Shown here one piece after another: positions 41,016 to 48,226 of a stretch of DNA of 49,277 bases. A program made the translations under genes and the position numbers. Below the pieces are notes generated by a model. The model was not told the DNA's origin, made no database searches, and was given only the letters and a program-made list of their open reading frames with translations. How positions within the stretch are numbered: position 1 is the first letter of the stretch; the number at the start of each line of letters is the position of its first letter. The stretch is from a virus, in IMG/VR virus record IMGVR_UViG_3300047553_000442, positions 1 through 49,277 of that record. The stretch is one strand, 5' to 3'.

Positions 41016-41733
41016 GCCAAGATTTAATCTCCTCCTTTAAAATTTCAACAGGGACTCGACAAATATGATTGTAAATTCCCATATTATAGTTGAGATGTGG
41101 ACTCTTTTCCACGGAAGTTTCCGATCTATAGTGGTCTAAATGTAATATTGGACTTGAAGTTCTACCCATTTTGTATCCCAAACGATAGAATCTCATTTGA
41201 ATTTCGTTATCATCAAACCCAACATTCTTAAAGTTTGGATTGCACATACCACCTTCGATGAATACGCTCTTTTTGAAGATGACACAACCCCCATAAGAGT
41301 TTGGATTACATAATTCACACTTAGCTAAATCTATTTTTCTCTCATTTAAAAATCCATCGATGAGTGGTTTAGGGATATTATAGAATTCTCCATTATATGG
41401 ATAGACGAAATCGAATCCATTACTCAACATATCTATACTCTGTTTCAGATCTTTAGGCAAAACAATAACATCAACATCATAAACAGCCAGATTATCATGA
41501 GAACAATCCTTAACCATTTCATTAACACATCTCATCTTGTTGAAATTGTCTTCGGTAAGTTCCACACTTGAATACGAACAATTTGATCCGTCATATTTGG
41601 GAGAATCTTTATAGTATTCTCTAACATGTATTGATTCAACACCGTATTCTCTCAGTGTCTTAATAACATTTTTCAGATTCGTTATTCGATCTTCGTGATC
41701 GACATATAGTGGTATTAGTATATCAATATTCAT
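41002..41733 (-). CDS. GT-A (GT2-type) glycosyltransferase
   Basis: A 243-residue protein. IDILIPLYVDHEDRI at the start is the nucleotide-sugar strand, AVYDVDVIVLPK contains the DxD metal motif, and NPNSYGGCVIFKKS, VGFDDNEIQMRFYRLGYK and a C-terminal LHLDHYR His form the usual acceptor and metal side. This matches the C-terminal galactosyltransferase-like GT-A group. It starts 4 bases before the previous gene ends. Confidence 0.8.
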   Translation of the reverse strand: MNIDILIPLYVDHEDRITNLKNVIKTLREYGVESIHVREYYKDSPKYDGSNCSYSSVELTEDNFNKMRCVNEMVKDCSHDNLAVYDVDVIVLPKDLKQSIDMLSNGFDFVYPYNGEFYNIPKPLIDGFLNERKIDLAKCELCNPNSYGGCVIFKKSVFIEGGMCNPNFKNVGFDDNEIQMRFYRLGYKMGRTSSPILHLDHYRSETSVEKSPHLNYNMGIYNHICRVPVEILKEEIKSWHDKG

Positions 41734-42476
41734 TTAAAAATTCCCTTTATATCTATGGGTTCTAGAATCTTAACATCTTCATCATACTGCGCTTTAACAC
41801 GCAAACTCAGTTCGTATAATCCCCTGTGAGGATGTGTCCCCCCAAAATCAATATCAGTATCTTCTTGATTTGGATTAAATTTCTGTCCTCTCCAAGACAT
41901 TCCACCATAATGTATAAATGTTTTTCCTTCAACGGAAATATCTGCTATGGAATAACCAATTTTTGTAACATCTTCAAACATGGTTGAACCAATATCGTAG
42001 ATTCTATCGACATTATAAATATGTCTCAACATATGTCTGTCTCTATCAAAGAATTTGATCTTATGATTCTTGAGTTTCTGGTTATCAATAAAGCAGAACC
42101 AAGGCTCAACTCTGGGATATAATTTCTTACCAGCACAATCTCCCACAACTTTACCCATCAATGCAAATTCATTCATCGACTTAAATTTTTCAAACATCTT
42201 CTTAATGTCTTTGAGAAAGATAATATCGCTATCAACAAGTAAAACATATCTAGTCTTAACCTTACTAAGACCAAGATTCACTGCTTCTCCATGAATACCA
42301 TTTCTAAAATTAAAATATGGTATTTCATTTTCATCCAATAAATCTGAAGGTGTTTCACTGGAGGTATTCATTACCATAACTTCTGGCAATTCTTCGAATA
42401 CATTTTTAACTGATTTTAGAAGATTCACAATCAGTTCAGGGGTGTTATAGTTGCATGTTAAAAGTGTTAAGTCCAT
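41730..42476 (-). CDS. GT-A (GT2-type) glycosyltransferase
   Basis: A 248-residue GT2-like enzyme: LTLLTCNYNTPELIVNLLKS near the start, LLVDSDIIFLKD containing the DxD motif, and a C-terminal GKTFIHYGGMSWRG with His/Trp. The ATG at 42476 sits inside the end of the upstream methyltransferase (10-base overlap); an ATG at 42497 in the same frame is possible but would overlap 31 bases. Confidence 0.8.
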   Translation of the reverse strand: MDLTLLTCNYNTPELIVNLLKSVKNVFEELPEVMVMNTSSETPSDLLDENEIPYFNFRNGIHGEAVNLGLSKVKTRYVLLVDSDIIFLKDIKKMFEKFKSMNEFALMGKVVGDCAGKKLYPRVEPWFCFIDNQKLKNHKIKFFDRDRHMLRHIYNVDRIYDIGSTMFEDVTKIGYSIADISVEGKTFIHYGGMSWRGQKFNPNQEDTDIDFGGTHPHRGLYELSLRVKAQYDEDVKILEPIDIKGIFK

Positions 42477-43021
42477 AAAATTCCGATTCCCGCCCATTCT
42501 TTATTTGTTATAATTTCTTTAAATTCTCCACCATTATATTCTTCCTTTAAGTCTCTCCAGAACTCTCCAACATAGCATCCATGTGTATGATGAAAATCTG
42601 TGATAATAATATCGTGAAATGCTACAGGTGTTTTCTTTTTCAGATAAGGCAATACATTATAAAAGTCTGCCTTAACTCCTTCGTATGAATGATCACCATC
42701 AATAAAGACAAAATCCCACTCATGTTCTGCGAAAAGTTTTCCCATTGCTGGGTCATGACTATCACCAGCAACATATTTGTAATTGGGACATGGTAATTTA
42801 CTTGGATCAAATCGACATGGATCATTATTATCGATGGTAATCATGTTCTTAGCAAAGTTGCTGAGATAATAACTCGATCCCCCATCATAACATCCAATCT
42901 CAAGAATGTTTAAATCCTTTTTATCACCAATAGCATTTTCAATCAACCACTCCCATTCTTCTTGGAGTTGTTGAATTTTATATTGTGACTTTGCTACTTC
43001 CCAGATTTTATCCTTGTCCAT
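42467..43021 (-). CDS. Class I SAM-dependent methyltransferase
   Basis: A 184-residue methyltransferase of the Methyltransf_24 type: ILEIGCYDGGSSYYLSNFA is motif I, MITIDNNDP holds the ribose-binding Asp, and DFVFIDGDHSYEGVKADF is motif IV with DGDH binding a divalent metal. Such enzymes often sit in sugar-modification clusters. It has a short AAGGA before the ATG. Confidence 0.85.
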   Translation of the reverse strand: MDKDKIWEVAKSQYKIQQLQEEWEWLIENAIGDKKDLNILEIGCYDGGSSYYLSNFAKNMITIDNNDPCRFDPSKLPCPNYKYVAGDSHDPAMGKLFAEHEWDFVFIDGDHSYEGVKADFYNVLPYLKKKTPVAFHDIIITDFHHTHGCYVGEFWRDLKEEYNGGEFKEIITNKEWAGIGILWT

Positions 43022-43853
43022 ATTCCTTTTTGATTCTTTTTAGTTCTTTTGCTGCAACCATAGGGTCAACAAGAGGAATTTGCATAGGTAAACATCCGTG
43101 TTTATTAACGAAAATTTTATCAGCATCCTTCATCATTTGTTGATGGTTGGGTTTAGATGAGATAGTGGACTTCTCAATAGTCCACGGTTCATCACCAAGT
43201 AATGTATGACTAAGTGCTAAATCTGCAAAATACCAGAATGGAGGATGCATACCAGCCTTAATAACTTCGTAAGTGTGATCCACATGTTCACATGCATTAA
43301 CATATCTCTCATCAATTATTCCAACTTCCTCCAAACACTTTTTAGAATAGTATGAAAACGCACCAACGCAATGTGGATATAATGCAATATCTTTACCTTC
43401 ACCGTAGTTGATGGTAATTCTCGGATTTGGATCTTTATTACCATCAAAAGTTTTATTCATTATTCCATGTTGAGAATAATTAAAATGTTGAATGCCTGTC
43501 AGTTTTGATGCATTGATATATTGGTCAAACACTGACTCAGATTTGATAAAAATATCGTCTTCAATAATAAAGATATGATCGCATCCTTTATTCATCAATG
43601 CGCGAAAAGCTTTATTCTTTGATCTACCAACGCCAATATTTTCTTCATTAGTGATCCATTCAGTATGTTCTTTCAACCATTTTTCGGTTAAGAACTCTGA
43701 TGGACTCAAATTTCCCCCATCATCCACCACTACAATGTGATCTAAAATAAAATCACATGGTAATAATGACTTTAGGAGTTTGGCTAAGAGGAATGGACGC
43801 TTGTAAGTAACGATACCCACTCCGACAGTTTCAGGATTATTCGTATGTGTCAT
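43008..43853 (-). CDS. GT2 family glycosyltransferase
   Basis: A 281-residue GT-A enzyme: GVGIVTYKRPFLLAKLLKSL, IVVVDDGGN, NIGVGRSKNKAFRALM, then IFIIEDDIFI (the DxD) and CEHVDHTYEVIKAGM as the acceptor-side acidic motif. It is closest by eye to family 2 enzymes that build surface glycans. It is the first gene of the sugar operon and begins 6 bases after the NadR-like gene's stop. Confidence 0.85.
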   Translation of the reverse strand: MTHTNNPETVGVGIVTYKRPFLLAKLLKSLLPCDFILDHIVVVDDGGNLSPSEFLTEKWLKEHTEWITNEENIGVGRSKNKAFRALMNKGCDHIFIIEDDIFIKSESVFDQYINASKLTGIQHFNYSQHGIMNKTFDGNKDPNPRITINYGEGKDIALYPHCVGAFSYYSKKCLEEVGIIDERYVNACEHVDHTYEVIKAGMHPPFWYFADLALSHTLLGDEPWTIEKSTISSKPNHQQMMKDADKIFVNKHGCLPMQIPLVDPMVAAKELKRIKKEYGQG

Positions 43854-44623
43854 TATTTTCTACCCTTTTTAGATTTTTTACCATCATTGGCGTATGGATT
43901 TTTAAATTCTTGAACTATTTTATCAATTCTTTCCTCATTTTCAAGTTCATGTTCGTGTTCCTTGAGCATTTTTTCGAACATTTCCATGTTACTTGGGTCA
44001 AGAACACTATCACCCTCGATAAGATCACCCCTATAGTCGATAAATTCACCAATAAACATAAGTTTATCATCAACACTTGGAAAGCTTTCATCAATACAGA
44101 CGATTGCAGGACAATCTTCCTTTGGATAGAACACATCACTCTCTAGATTGTCCATGTATTGTTTAAATAATCCATCAAAGACTGAATCTACCTCCGCAAT
44201 ATACTGTTCATCAGTATCTCTAAGATCATCCTTTATAATTTTGATGTGGGGATTTCTTTTTAGCCAGAAAATTATATCAAGATCCTTCATGGATTCTTTT
44301 ACAAAGGATATGGTGGCTGCTGCAATCTCGTCCGTGACTAATCCCTTACTGTTGGCATGGAGAGTATATGCTAGATTATCCCACGGACACCTATCATAAA
44401 TAATTTTAGATCCTTTGGGGTATTTGGCTTGCTCTTCCATCATCCAGTTCAGAATATGAAGCTGAGTTTCATCACTTGTTTTACTGGAATGATTCAACCC
44501 GTTTTCTTTAATAACATCTCTGTAAGTCTTAATAGGAGTGGTATACATATTCCACTTATTAAGAAATGCTTTCAATAAAGTCGTCTTTCCCGTATTTGCG
44601 GTCCCTGAAATTGCTATCCTCAT
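43853..44623 (-). CDS. NadR-like P-loop NTPase/kinase
   Basis: A 256-residue protein with Walker A SGTANTGKTTLL at residues 6-17 and a KIIYDRCPWDNLAY segment of the AAA_28/NadR-nucleoside-kinase group. The central acidic-hydrophobic part has DIIFWLKRNPH, and the C-terminus is long and charged (LKEHEHELENEERID, KKSKKGRK). Related proteins are annotated as AAA-family ATPases or nucleoside kinases; the substrate is unknown. Its promoter overlaps a palindrome shared with phoH. Confidence 0.75.
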   Translation of the reverse strand: MRIAISGTANTGKTTLLKAFLNKWNMYTTPIKTYRDVIKENGLNHSSKTSDETQLHILNWMMEEQAKYPKGSKIIYDRCPWDNLAYTLHANSKGLVTDEIAAATISFVKESMKDLDIIFWLKRNPHIKIIKDDLRDTDEQYIAEVDSVFDGLFKQYMDNLESDVFYPKEDCPAIVCIDESFPSVDDKLMFIGEFIDYRGDLIEGDSVLDPSNMEMFEKMLKEHEHELENEERIDKIVQEFKNPYANDGKKSKKGRK

Positions 44624-44629
44624 ATATCT

Positions 44630-44657
44630 AATTTAATATAAGAATTCCAATTGTCAA
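44630..44657 (-). promoter_or_regulatory. Sigma70-like promoter, NadR-like gene
   Basis: TTGACA (44657-44652), 16-bp spacer, TAAATT (44635-44630), 6 bases to the ATG at 44623. The -35 box lies within the palindrome at 44650-44665. Confidence 0.5.
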
Positions 44658-44665
44658 ATGACAAT
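44650..44665. promoter_or_regulatory. Palindrome between divergent promoters
   Basis: ATTGTCA-AA-TGACAAT, a perfect 7-bp inverted repeat with a 2-bp centre. It overlaps both the minus-strand TTGACA and the plus-strand TTGTCA. The placement is that of an operator for a dimeric repressor controlling both genes; an alternative is mere -35 symmetry. Confidence 0.5.
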
Positions 44666-44678
44666 CGGGTGATAAATA
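44651..44678 (+). promoter_or_regulatory. Promoter of phoH (TTGTCA / ATAAATA)
   Basis: TTGTCA (44651-44656), 16-bp spacer, TAAATA (44673-44678), then 6 bases to the ATG at 44685. The -10 is also the late-type ATAAATA (44672-44678), so it could be read in both phases. Confidence 0.5.
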
Positions 44679-44684
44679 ATATAA

Positions 44685-45422
44685 ATGTCAACTAAAAAAG
44701 CACCTCGCAAGAGGAAGGAAGTCGATATCACTAACGAAATGTCTGAACACATGAAGAAGAATTTCGACTGTGAACACTTGGTTCTCAAAAACCGTTTTCA
44801 ATTAACATCAAACCAAACAAAGTTTTACTACTTAACACAGAATCCTAATACTAATATGGTATTTGTTGACGGGGTTGCGGGAACAGCAAAGACATATGTT
44901 GCAGTATATGGAGCCTTGGAGTTGCTAAAGGACAGACATGTTGACCAAATCATCTACATTAGAACAGTGGTTGAGAGTTCTTCCAAGTCAATTGGTGCAT
45001 TGCCGGGAGAGTTGGATGATAAATTTTCCCCATATTCCATGCCATTGATGGATAAATTGGGGGAAATTCTATCTCTTAATGATTCAAGATGTTTAATTGA
45101 TAATCATTATATTAAAGCAATACCTGTAAACTTCACTAGAGGTTTAACATTTAATAACTCTGCGGTCATTCTAGATGAAACACAGAATATGACTAAGAGT
45201 GAAATTACAACGATTCTTACCAGATTTGGTAGAAGATCTAAGTATTTTGTCTGTGGTGATACTAATCAAACAGACATTAAAGACTCAGGATTTAAGGAAG
45301 TATTTAAAGCATTTAATACAGATCATTCTTTTAAGAATAACATACATTGTATTAACTTTGATGCTGATGATATCGTAAGATCACCAATACTCAAACACAT
45401 CACACAAGTTCTAAAAGTTTAG
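44685..45422 (+). CDS. phoH: PhoH-like ATPase
   Basis: A 245-residue P-loop ATPase of the PhoH family: Walker A VDGVAGTAKTYVA near residue 65, IYIRTVVESSSKSIGALPGE after it, and Walker B AVILDETQNMT. The RRSKYFVCGDTNQTD segment completes the helicase-like core. The first 25 residues are Lys/Arg-rich. PhoH is common in T4-like phages of aquatic hosts; proposed roles include RNA handling and phosphate stress, with none proven in phages. It stands alone on the plus strand. Its stop overlaps the end of the convergent gene by 4 bases. Confidence 0.92.
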   Translation: MSTKKAPRKRKEVDITNEMSEHMKKNFDCEHLVLKNRFQLTSNQTKFYYLTQNPNTNMVFVDGVAGTAKTYVAVYGALELLKDRHVDQIIYIRTVVESSSKSIGALPGELDDKFSPYSMPLMDKLGEILSLNDSRCLIDNHYIKAIPVNFTRGLTFNNSAVILDETQNMTKSEITTILTRFGRRSKYFVCGDTNQTDIKDSGFKEVFKAFNTDHSFKNNIHCINFDADDIVRSPILKHITQVLKV

Positions 45423-45700
45423 AACGGGTTTTTCTTACCAGCCCAAGAGGTTCCGCCGAAAAGATCAAACGGGTGTCCTTCTCTACTGTTTTCAAGGGGT
45501 GCGCCCTTTGGTCCTGCTGGTTGTGGTGCTTCCTCTACGACTTCAAGAGGTTTAACAAGATTGAAATATTTTTCCCATAGTTGATCTAAGGTATCGGCAT
45601 TTAAAATGGTCCCATCGGCTAATTTAGTGGCAACCCCACCGAAAAGTTCTTCGACTTCAATAATTACACCGTTTTTCTCTGCGTTATATGGATTACTCAT
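45419..45700 (-). CDS. Unknown 93-residue protein
   Basis: I do not recognise this protein. The N-terminal half is a short beta region (GVIIEVEELFGGVATKLADG), then comes a helix ending in EVVEEAPQPAGPKGAPL, a Pro-rich linker and a Gly/Trp-rich C-terminus. An I-I-E site near residue 15 would fit gp21 cleavage. A GTAAATT motif lies 5 bases before the ATG. Confidence 0.6.
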   Translation of the reverse strand: MSNPYNAEKNGVIIEVEELFGGVATKLADGTILNADTLDQLWEKYFNLVKPLEVVEEAPQPAGPKGAPLENSREGHPFDLFGGTSWAGKKNPF

Positions 45701-45705
45701 ATACT

Positions 45706-45712
45706 AATTTAC
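45706..45712 (-). promoter_or_regulatory. Degenerate late-type GTAAATT, 5 bases before ATG
   Basis: GTAAATT, 5 bases before the ATG at 45700. The last base differs from the usual A. Confidence 0.35.
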
Positions 45713-46567
45713 TTATTTTGTCCAAAAGTCAAATATTTCTTTGCTTTTCATAAAGCTTTCGAAATACTTTGCATATCCTTCGTCCTCAGATCCCCCACCA
45801 TAATCCATACGAGAACGGTCATCATTTGTTGATTTCTTGGTTTTCTTAATAGGTTTTTTCTTGGCAGGTGCTGCTTTTTTCTTAGTAGTCTTTTTCTTAG
45901 TAGTCTTTTTCTTGGCGGGGGCAGCTTTCTTTTTGGGAGACGCTTTTTTCTTAGTGGGGGCAGGTTTCTTGGTGGTAGGATTTGGTTTGGGTGTAGTTTT
46001 TGATGGGGGTGTAGTCGTGGCTGCTGCTGGTTGTGGTTGTGGGTTAACGGGAGGAGTAGAAACGGCCACAGGATCGGGTTGTGGTTGCTCTTGAGAGAAT
46101 TGTTGTTCGGCTTCTGGATGATTACGTCTATATGTTCTCCAGTCTTCTATGCTAATAATATTTGCCTTATCATTAGCTGTTGCCATAACTCTTTCATGTG
46201 TCGCATCATCGGTTGCAAGCACAGTATATGCAGGTCTTCCAGTCTTAGGATCTCTACCAGACTTTCTCATACCGTGTTTGGCAGATATTGTATATCCTTG
46301 AGACTTTAATGTTTTCGCTATATTTTTAAATAACCTTTGGTCTTTAGCTTCCTCATCATCTATTCTGTCTCTACTGTCAACTGGTTCGGGTTGTAAAATA
46401 TTGTTCAGTTTTGATAGTGGCTCATGAATATCAGGGGCAACGGTTCTAGATATATTTTTAAGAACACTATATTCCTTACCAATCTGATCTTTAACCTTTC
46501 CAGCACCCCATTTAAAGGTATTCCAGAAACCTTCTTCCATTAATTCTGCTTGTGATCGTTCTTTCAT
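45713..46567 (-). CDS. Histone-H1-like Lys-rich protein
   Basis: A 284-residue protein. After an N-terminus MKERSQAELMEEGFW (L-M-E is a possible gp21 cleavage site) come a globular region (about 60-150, KHGMRKSGRDPKTGRPAYTV) and a Pro/Gln stretch. About 75 residues follow dominated by Lys, Pro, Ala and Thr (KKKASPKKKAAPAKKKTTKK), then a short acidic-aromatic tail. The basic repeat resembles histone H1 and bacterial H1-like DNA-binding tails. It could compact packaged or intracellular DNA. A good GGAGG lies 6 bases before the ATG. Confidence 0.7.
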   Translation of the reverse strand: MKERSQAELMEEGFWNTFKWGAGKVKDQIGKEYSVLKNISRTVAPDIHEPLSKLNNILQPEPVDSRDRIDDEEAKDQRLFKNIAKTLKSQGYTISAKHGMRKSGRDPKTGRPAYTVLATDDATHERVMATANDKANIISIEDWRTYRRNHPEAEQQFSQEQPQPDPVAVSTPPVNPQPQPAAATTTPPSKTTPKPNPTTKKPAPTKKKASPKKKAAPAKKKTTKKKTTKKKAAPAKKKPIKKTKKSTNDDRSRMDYGGGSEDEGYAKYFESFMKSKEIFDFWTK

Positions 46568-47004
46568 ACTGCTACCTCCATGTTTTTATCTGCCACATCC
46601 TTAAGACCGACATCTATTAATGCTTCCAACTCATTTTGAATGAATAGTTTTCCAATTAAAACTTTATGGGTGTTGCCTGATCTGTTACCAATCGAGAAGG
46701 GGATATCTTTAAATACCTTATCCCCCATTTTAACATTTAAGTTTACTACAGGTCTGTCTTCTGTGTTACCTGCACCAATATTGATTGTAACGTGGTCTAC
46801 GATGGGTTTTTCTAAAACTACACCATGTTCAGTAGTGAATCTAACGGTCTGTCCATCTATCTGAATGTCTTCACCATGAAGAACATTATATGCACCGTTT
46901 CCTGTATCTAACTTTGCTCGTAATTGACCCACCCCATCAATATAGATGGTTTCTTCAAGCCCTAAAATGACTTTTTCTAGAAAATATTGCTTGAAGTTTT
47001 TCAT
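46564..47004 (-). CDS. Retropepsin-like protein (RimB/PF05618-type)
   Basis: A 146-residue protein. KLDTGNGAYNVLHG (D33-T34-G35), EDRPVVNLNVKMGDK and NRSGNTHKVLIGKLFI (115-122) reproduce the D-T-G-x-x-(T/S)-(S/N)-x-L-H...RPVV...R-S...(V/L)-L-(I/L)-G-R-x-F pattern of the retropepsin-like family (PF05618, once called ATP-dependent zinc protease). These fold like half of an aspartic protease and would need to dimerise. The N-terminus MKNFKQYFLEKV resembles the capsid-targeting sequence of T4 internal head proteins. Its stop overlaps the start of the next gene. Confidence 0.75.
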   Translation of the reverse strand: MKNFKQYFLEKVILGLEETIYIDGVGQLRAKLDTGNGAYNVLHGEDIQIDGQTVRFTTEHGVVLEKPIVDHVTINIGAGNTEDRPVVNLNVKMGDKVFKDIPFSIGNRSGNTHKVLIGKLFIQNELEALIDVGLKDVADKNMEVAV

Positions 47005-47008
47005 TCAT

Positions 47009-47368
47009 TTACAGATCAATATTGATAGATTGTTCTACTCCAGTATTTGCAAAATCTGCACCAGCATCCAATCTGTGCCAAATCTCTGAAACATAGTCAG
47101 ATGCTTTAACAATCTTGGTTTTCATCCAAGGCTCAAAGTCATGCTCATGACATGCCTTTAAAAGTCTGTCGGAGTATTCGGCTAGTTTCTTAAGATCGGA
47201 GTAAAGAACTTCATCAACTTCAGGAGTCGGTTCCTCAACAATATCTAACTCAGTAGAAGGGGAAACCTCCACGACTGATAGTTCATCTGTTGGAGATGGG
47301 GAGGGTGCGCTCATGGCACTCTGATAAGATTCCCACATCAATTGATTTTCCTGAGTTTTAAATTTCAT
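47009..47368 (-). CDS. Unknown 119-residue acidic protein
   Basis: I do not recognise this protein. It begins MKFKTQENQLMWESYQSAM, has a Ser/Pro/Glu/Val linker (residues about 20-55), and ends in a helical domain (YSDLKKLAEYSDRLLKACHE, KASDYVSEIWHRLD). The start resembles those of its neighbours and of T4 capsid-targeted proteins. CTAAATA lies exactly 5 bases before the ATG. Confidence 0.6.
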   Translation of the reverse strand: MKFKTQENQLMWESYQSAMSAPSPSPTDELSVVEVSPSTELDIVEEPTPEVDEVLYSDLKKLAEYSDRLLKACHEHDFEPWMKTKIVKASDYVSEIWHRLDAGADFANTGVEQSINIDL

Positions 47369-47373
47369 AATAT

Positions 47374-47380
47374 TATTTAG
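47374..47380 (-). promoter_or_regulatory. Late-promoter-like CTAAATA, 5 bases before ATG
   Basis: CTAAATA exactly 5 bases before the ATG at 47368. Confidence 0.55.
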
Positions 47381-47388
47381 TAAAGTTA

Positions 47389-47766
47389 TTAGATTTTATC
47401 TAAATTATCCTTCAGTTCGTTACCAGAAGTCTCTGGACGAATCAAGGCTAAAACTAAGGGAAGGACTTCTTCTCTGGCATTCGTGTAGCTCTTAGACTTG
47501 AGAACATTTTGAAGGTTTAAAAGGGTTTTGGCTTCTTCAGAGCTTGGTTGAAACAATGCAGCATCCACAAGATCTTCAATATATTGGTCCTCTGCTTCAG
47601 AAGTTAGAGGCATTTCTTGGTCAAGATTTGAGTCATCTGGTGGTAAGGGTGCTTGTCCTTGTTGGGCATCCGGTGCAGCCTGTTGATTAAGTTGATCCAT
47701 CTCTTCCTGACCTTGTTCAAGAAGTTTCTGGTATTTTTCGAATAGTGCTAAAGTTTTGTATTTCAT
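47389..47766 (-). CDS. Unknown Gln/Glu/Pro-rich protein
   Basis: I do not recognise this 125-residue protein. MKYKTLALFEKYQKLL resembles a capsid-targeting sequence, with L-F-E as a possible gp21 site. A Gln/Ala/Pro/Asp linker and a helical C-terminal domain (EEAKTLLNLQNVLKSKSYTN) follow. The ATG at 47766 follows the upstream stop by 1 base (TAATATG) and has GGAAG about 10 bases before it; an ATG at 47787 would overlap the upstream gene by 20 bases. Confidence 0.6.
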   Translation of the reverse strand: MKYKTLALFEKYQKLLEQGQEEMDQLNQQAAPDAQQGQAPLPPDDSNLDQEMPLTSEAEDQYIEDLVDAALFQPSSEEAKTLLNLQNVLKSKSYTNAREEVLPLVLALIRPETSGNELKDNLDKI

Positions 47767-47767
47767 A

Positions 47768-48214
47768 TTAATATCTGCTTCCAACATTGATGGTGTTAGT
47801 TGGTTTGTTTGAAAGTTTGGATTGTTTGAGAGATTGTTCTAATCTCTTGGTTCCTTGGTCATATACATCAACAGCTTGTTTTGCTAGTTTCTGTCTCTTT
47901 TTGACACTAGCCTTAGCTTTTTGAGGAGCAGTACCTAATGCTCTAGCAGCAAGTCCCTTTACGCCAGAATTGGCTGTAGATGCCAGTTTATCCACTTCAT
48001 CATCAACACTGTAGCCTGTCTCGGCATCCTCTTCAGGATTCATTACAGTGACCGTAATGGCGGTTTCTCCCCCTGTATCAATGTATAACATGTCGGTATC
48101 TCTAACTAATGAGACATTGATACCTTTTGACTTTAGAAAATCGACTAGCTCCCATTTTGGGTTTTTTGCATTTTCAGGGTGAAATTCTTCACACATATTA
48201 AGAAACTTACTCAT
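47768..48214 (-). CDS. Unknown 148-residue protein
   Basis: I do not recognise this protein. The N-terminus (MSKFLNMCEEFHPENAKNPK) leads into a small alpha/beta part (GINVSLVRDTDMLYIDTGG, ETAITVTVMN). A basic helical tail rich in Lys/Ala/Gln follows (APQKAKASVKKRQKLAKQAV). The tail could bind nucleic acid or another core protein. TTAAATA lies exactly 5 bases before the ATG. Confidence 0.6.
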   Translation of the reverse strand: MSKFLNMCEEFHPENAKNPKWELVDFLKSKGINVSLVRDTDMLYIDTGGETAITVTVMNPEEDAETGYSVDDEVDKLASTANSGVKGLAARALGTAPQKAKASVKKRQKLAKQAVDVYDQGTKRLEQSLKQSKLSNKPTNTINVGSRY

Positions 48215-48219
48215 GCATA

Positions 48220-48226
48220 TATTTAA
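48220..48226 (-). promoter_or_regulatory. Late-promoter-like TTAAATA, 5 bases before ATG
   Basis: TTAAATA exactly 5 bases before the ATG at 48214. It overlaps the stop codon of the upstream gene. Confidence 0.5.

Noticed and set aside
45837-46309. Plus-strand frames with hydrophobic Phe/Val/Gly repeats
   Set aside because: They are the reverse reading of Lys/Ala/Thr codons in the H1-like gene, which makes false membrane-like sequence.
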